Origin: Mycobacterium sp. E2479
GTDB lineage: Bacteria; Actinomycetota; Actinomycetes; Mycobacteriales; Mycobacteriaceae
DNA: 42,179 nt
Assembly: GCF_001667925.1 (NCBI RefSeq)
Contig: NZ_LZJR01000025.1
Span: forward strand, 1-42,179
Direction of reading: 5' to 3'
The translations under genes were made by a program, and so were the position numbers. Below, in pieces: positions 41,532 to 42,179 of the stretch; the stretch's first letter is position 1, and each line of letters starts with the position of its first letter. Below the pieces are notes generated by a model, which was given only the letters and a program-made list of their open reading frames with translations, searched no databases and had not been told where the DNA came from.

Positions 41532-42179
41532 CCCCTTAGCCGAATCGAGCGTGGCGGCATAAGCGTCCGGGCCCAGACTGGCCGCTCGTTCCGTCAGACC
41601 GCGAGCCAACGCATGGAGCGCATTCACCGCGGCGCCCGCATCGGTGCCGGCGGGCAGCGCGCCCTGCGCCTGCGCATCATCGACGACCTCGGTGATGATG
41701 TCGCGCAACGCCTTCAATCCGGGGCGCTTCGACCGCCTGCCACCGCGGTGCTCGTGGCCGGCCAGCCCACCTTCGCGAAATGCGTCCGCGACGATGCCGT
41801 CGATGATCTCGCGGAAAGCGTGAAACTCGCCCGTCCTCGTGGCATCGACGGCAATCGCATTCTCCACCCGGATCACCCACTCGAACGCCGCCAGGTCGGG
41901 ATATTCGCGCATCAGCCGGCCCGATTCGTCGAGGACCGCTTCCAATCGTGCGATCGCGTTGCCCGGGCGGGCGGCCGCCTGTCGCAGTCGCGGGACCGCG
42001 ACGTCGGTCCGCGCGGCAACGGCGGCCTCCATCAGTTCGGCCTTGTTCGCAAAGTAGTTATAGAGGCTGGCACTGGTGACGTTCGCGGTACGGGCGATTT
42101 GACGAATCGTCGCCCGGGTATAGCCCACCGTGGCCACACACCGCATCGCCGCGGTGACGATTCGTGCCCGGGTCTGCTC
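41493..42179 (-). CDS. TetR-family transcriptional regulator (5' end beyond the window)
   Basis: The frame is open to the right edge of the window, so the start codon lies outside; 228 codons are visible. The first visible residues read EQTRARIVTAAMRCVATVGYTRATIRQIARTANVTSASLYNYFANKAELM, a complete TetR helix-turn-helix, so only a few N-terminal residues are missing. An internal ATG at 42146 would delete helix 1 and is not the start. The C-terminal domain ends GLLRGTLFTDGPQ. It overlaps the convergent DUF417 gene by 39 bases, so their transcripts would be antisense to each other at the ends. The target is unknown. Confidence 0.88.
   Translation of the reverse strand, partial: EQTRARIVTAAMRCVATVGYTRATIRQIARTANVTSASLYNYFANKAELMEAAVAARTDVAVPRLRQAAARPGNAIARLEAVLDESGRLMREYPDLAAFEWVIRVENAIAVDATRTGEFHAFREIIDGIVADAFREGGLAGHEHRGGRRSKRPGLKALRDIITEVVDDAQAQGALPAGTDAGAAVNALHALARGLTERAASLGPDAYAATLDSAKGLLRGTLFTDGPQ

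Overview
The window looks like chromosomal DNA of a mycobacterium, most likely a slow-growing non-tuberculous species. This rests on very high GC with strongly GC-rich third codon positions, a 13E12/DUF222-type HNH endonuclease at the left edge, a FadE/FadD/CaiB repertoire and a FadD17-like ligase, an RsbV/RsbW-type pair, and many TetR regulators. I see no tRNA, rRNA, CRISPR array, phage genes or insertion sequence. Species assignment is inference.

Left part (1-10.5 kb): the end of an HNH endonuclease gene; a leftward amidohydrolase then Rieske oxygenase operon; an APH-like phosphotransferase; a leftward STAS anti-anti-sigma / anti-sigma kinase pair; a rightward operon of an exported catalase-like peroxidase and a cytochrome b561; a class I fructose-bisphosphate aldolase; and a protein built of three tandem DUF190 domains.

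Central part (10.5-24.5 kb): the most interesting region, a CoA-thioester catabolic cluster in several transcription units. A TetR gene diverges from a fused double acyl-CoA dehydrogenase, a thiolase-like protein and a DUF35 protein. A LacI gene diverges from an operon of an amidohydrolase, a fused double class III CoA-transferase, an unrecognised 113-residue protein, a second thiolase-like/DUF35 pair and a PadR regulator. A convergent FadD17-like acyl-CoA ligase closes the cluster. An identical 19-bp palindromic motif lies in the TetR/FadE divergent promoter and again just upstream of fadD, 13 kb away, so the first and last units probably form one regulon. Both thiolase-like proteins lack the nucleophilic cysteine, and one DUF35 protein has lost its zinc ribbon. 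This suggests Ltp2/ChsH2-like retro-aldol chemistry rather than classical thiolysis. The substrate is unknown and no enoyl-CoA hydratase is seen. The fadD reading frame runs through a perfect 54-bp tandem duplication that adds a repetitive tail.

Right part (24.8-42.2 kb): an SDR; an alpha/beta hydrolase divergent from a TetR gene across a 29-bp operator-like palindrome; a secreted esterase divergent from a MarR gene across a perfect 19-bp palindrome; a DUF4242 protein; a large LuxR-type ATPase regulator divergent from a BBE-like FAD oxidoreductase across a perfect inverted repeat; two envelope enzymes (polysaccharide deacetylase and membrane-anchored esterase); a copper chaperone / P1B-ATPase operon; an SDR gene remnant; an SRPBCC protein convergent with a PPOX flavoprotein; and two further TetR genes flanking a DUF417 membrane protein. 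The last TetR gene runs off the window.
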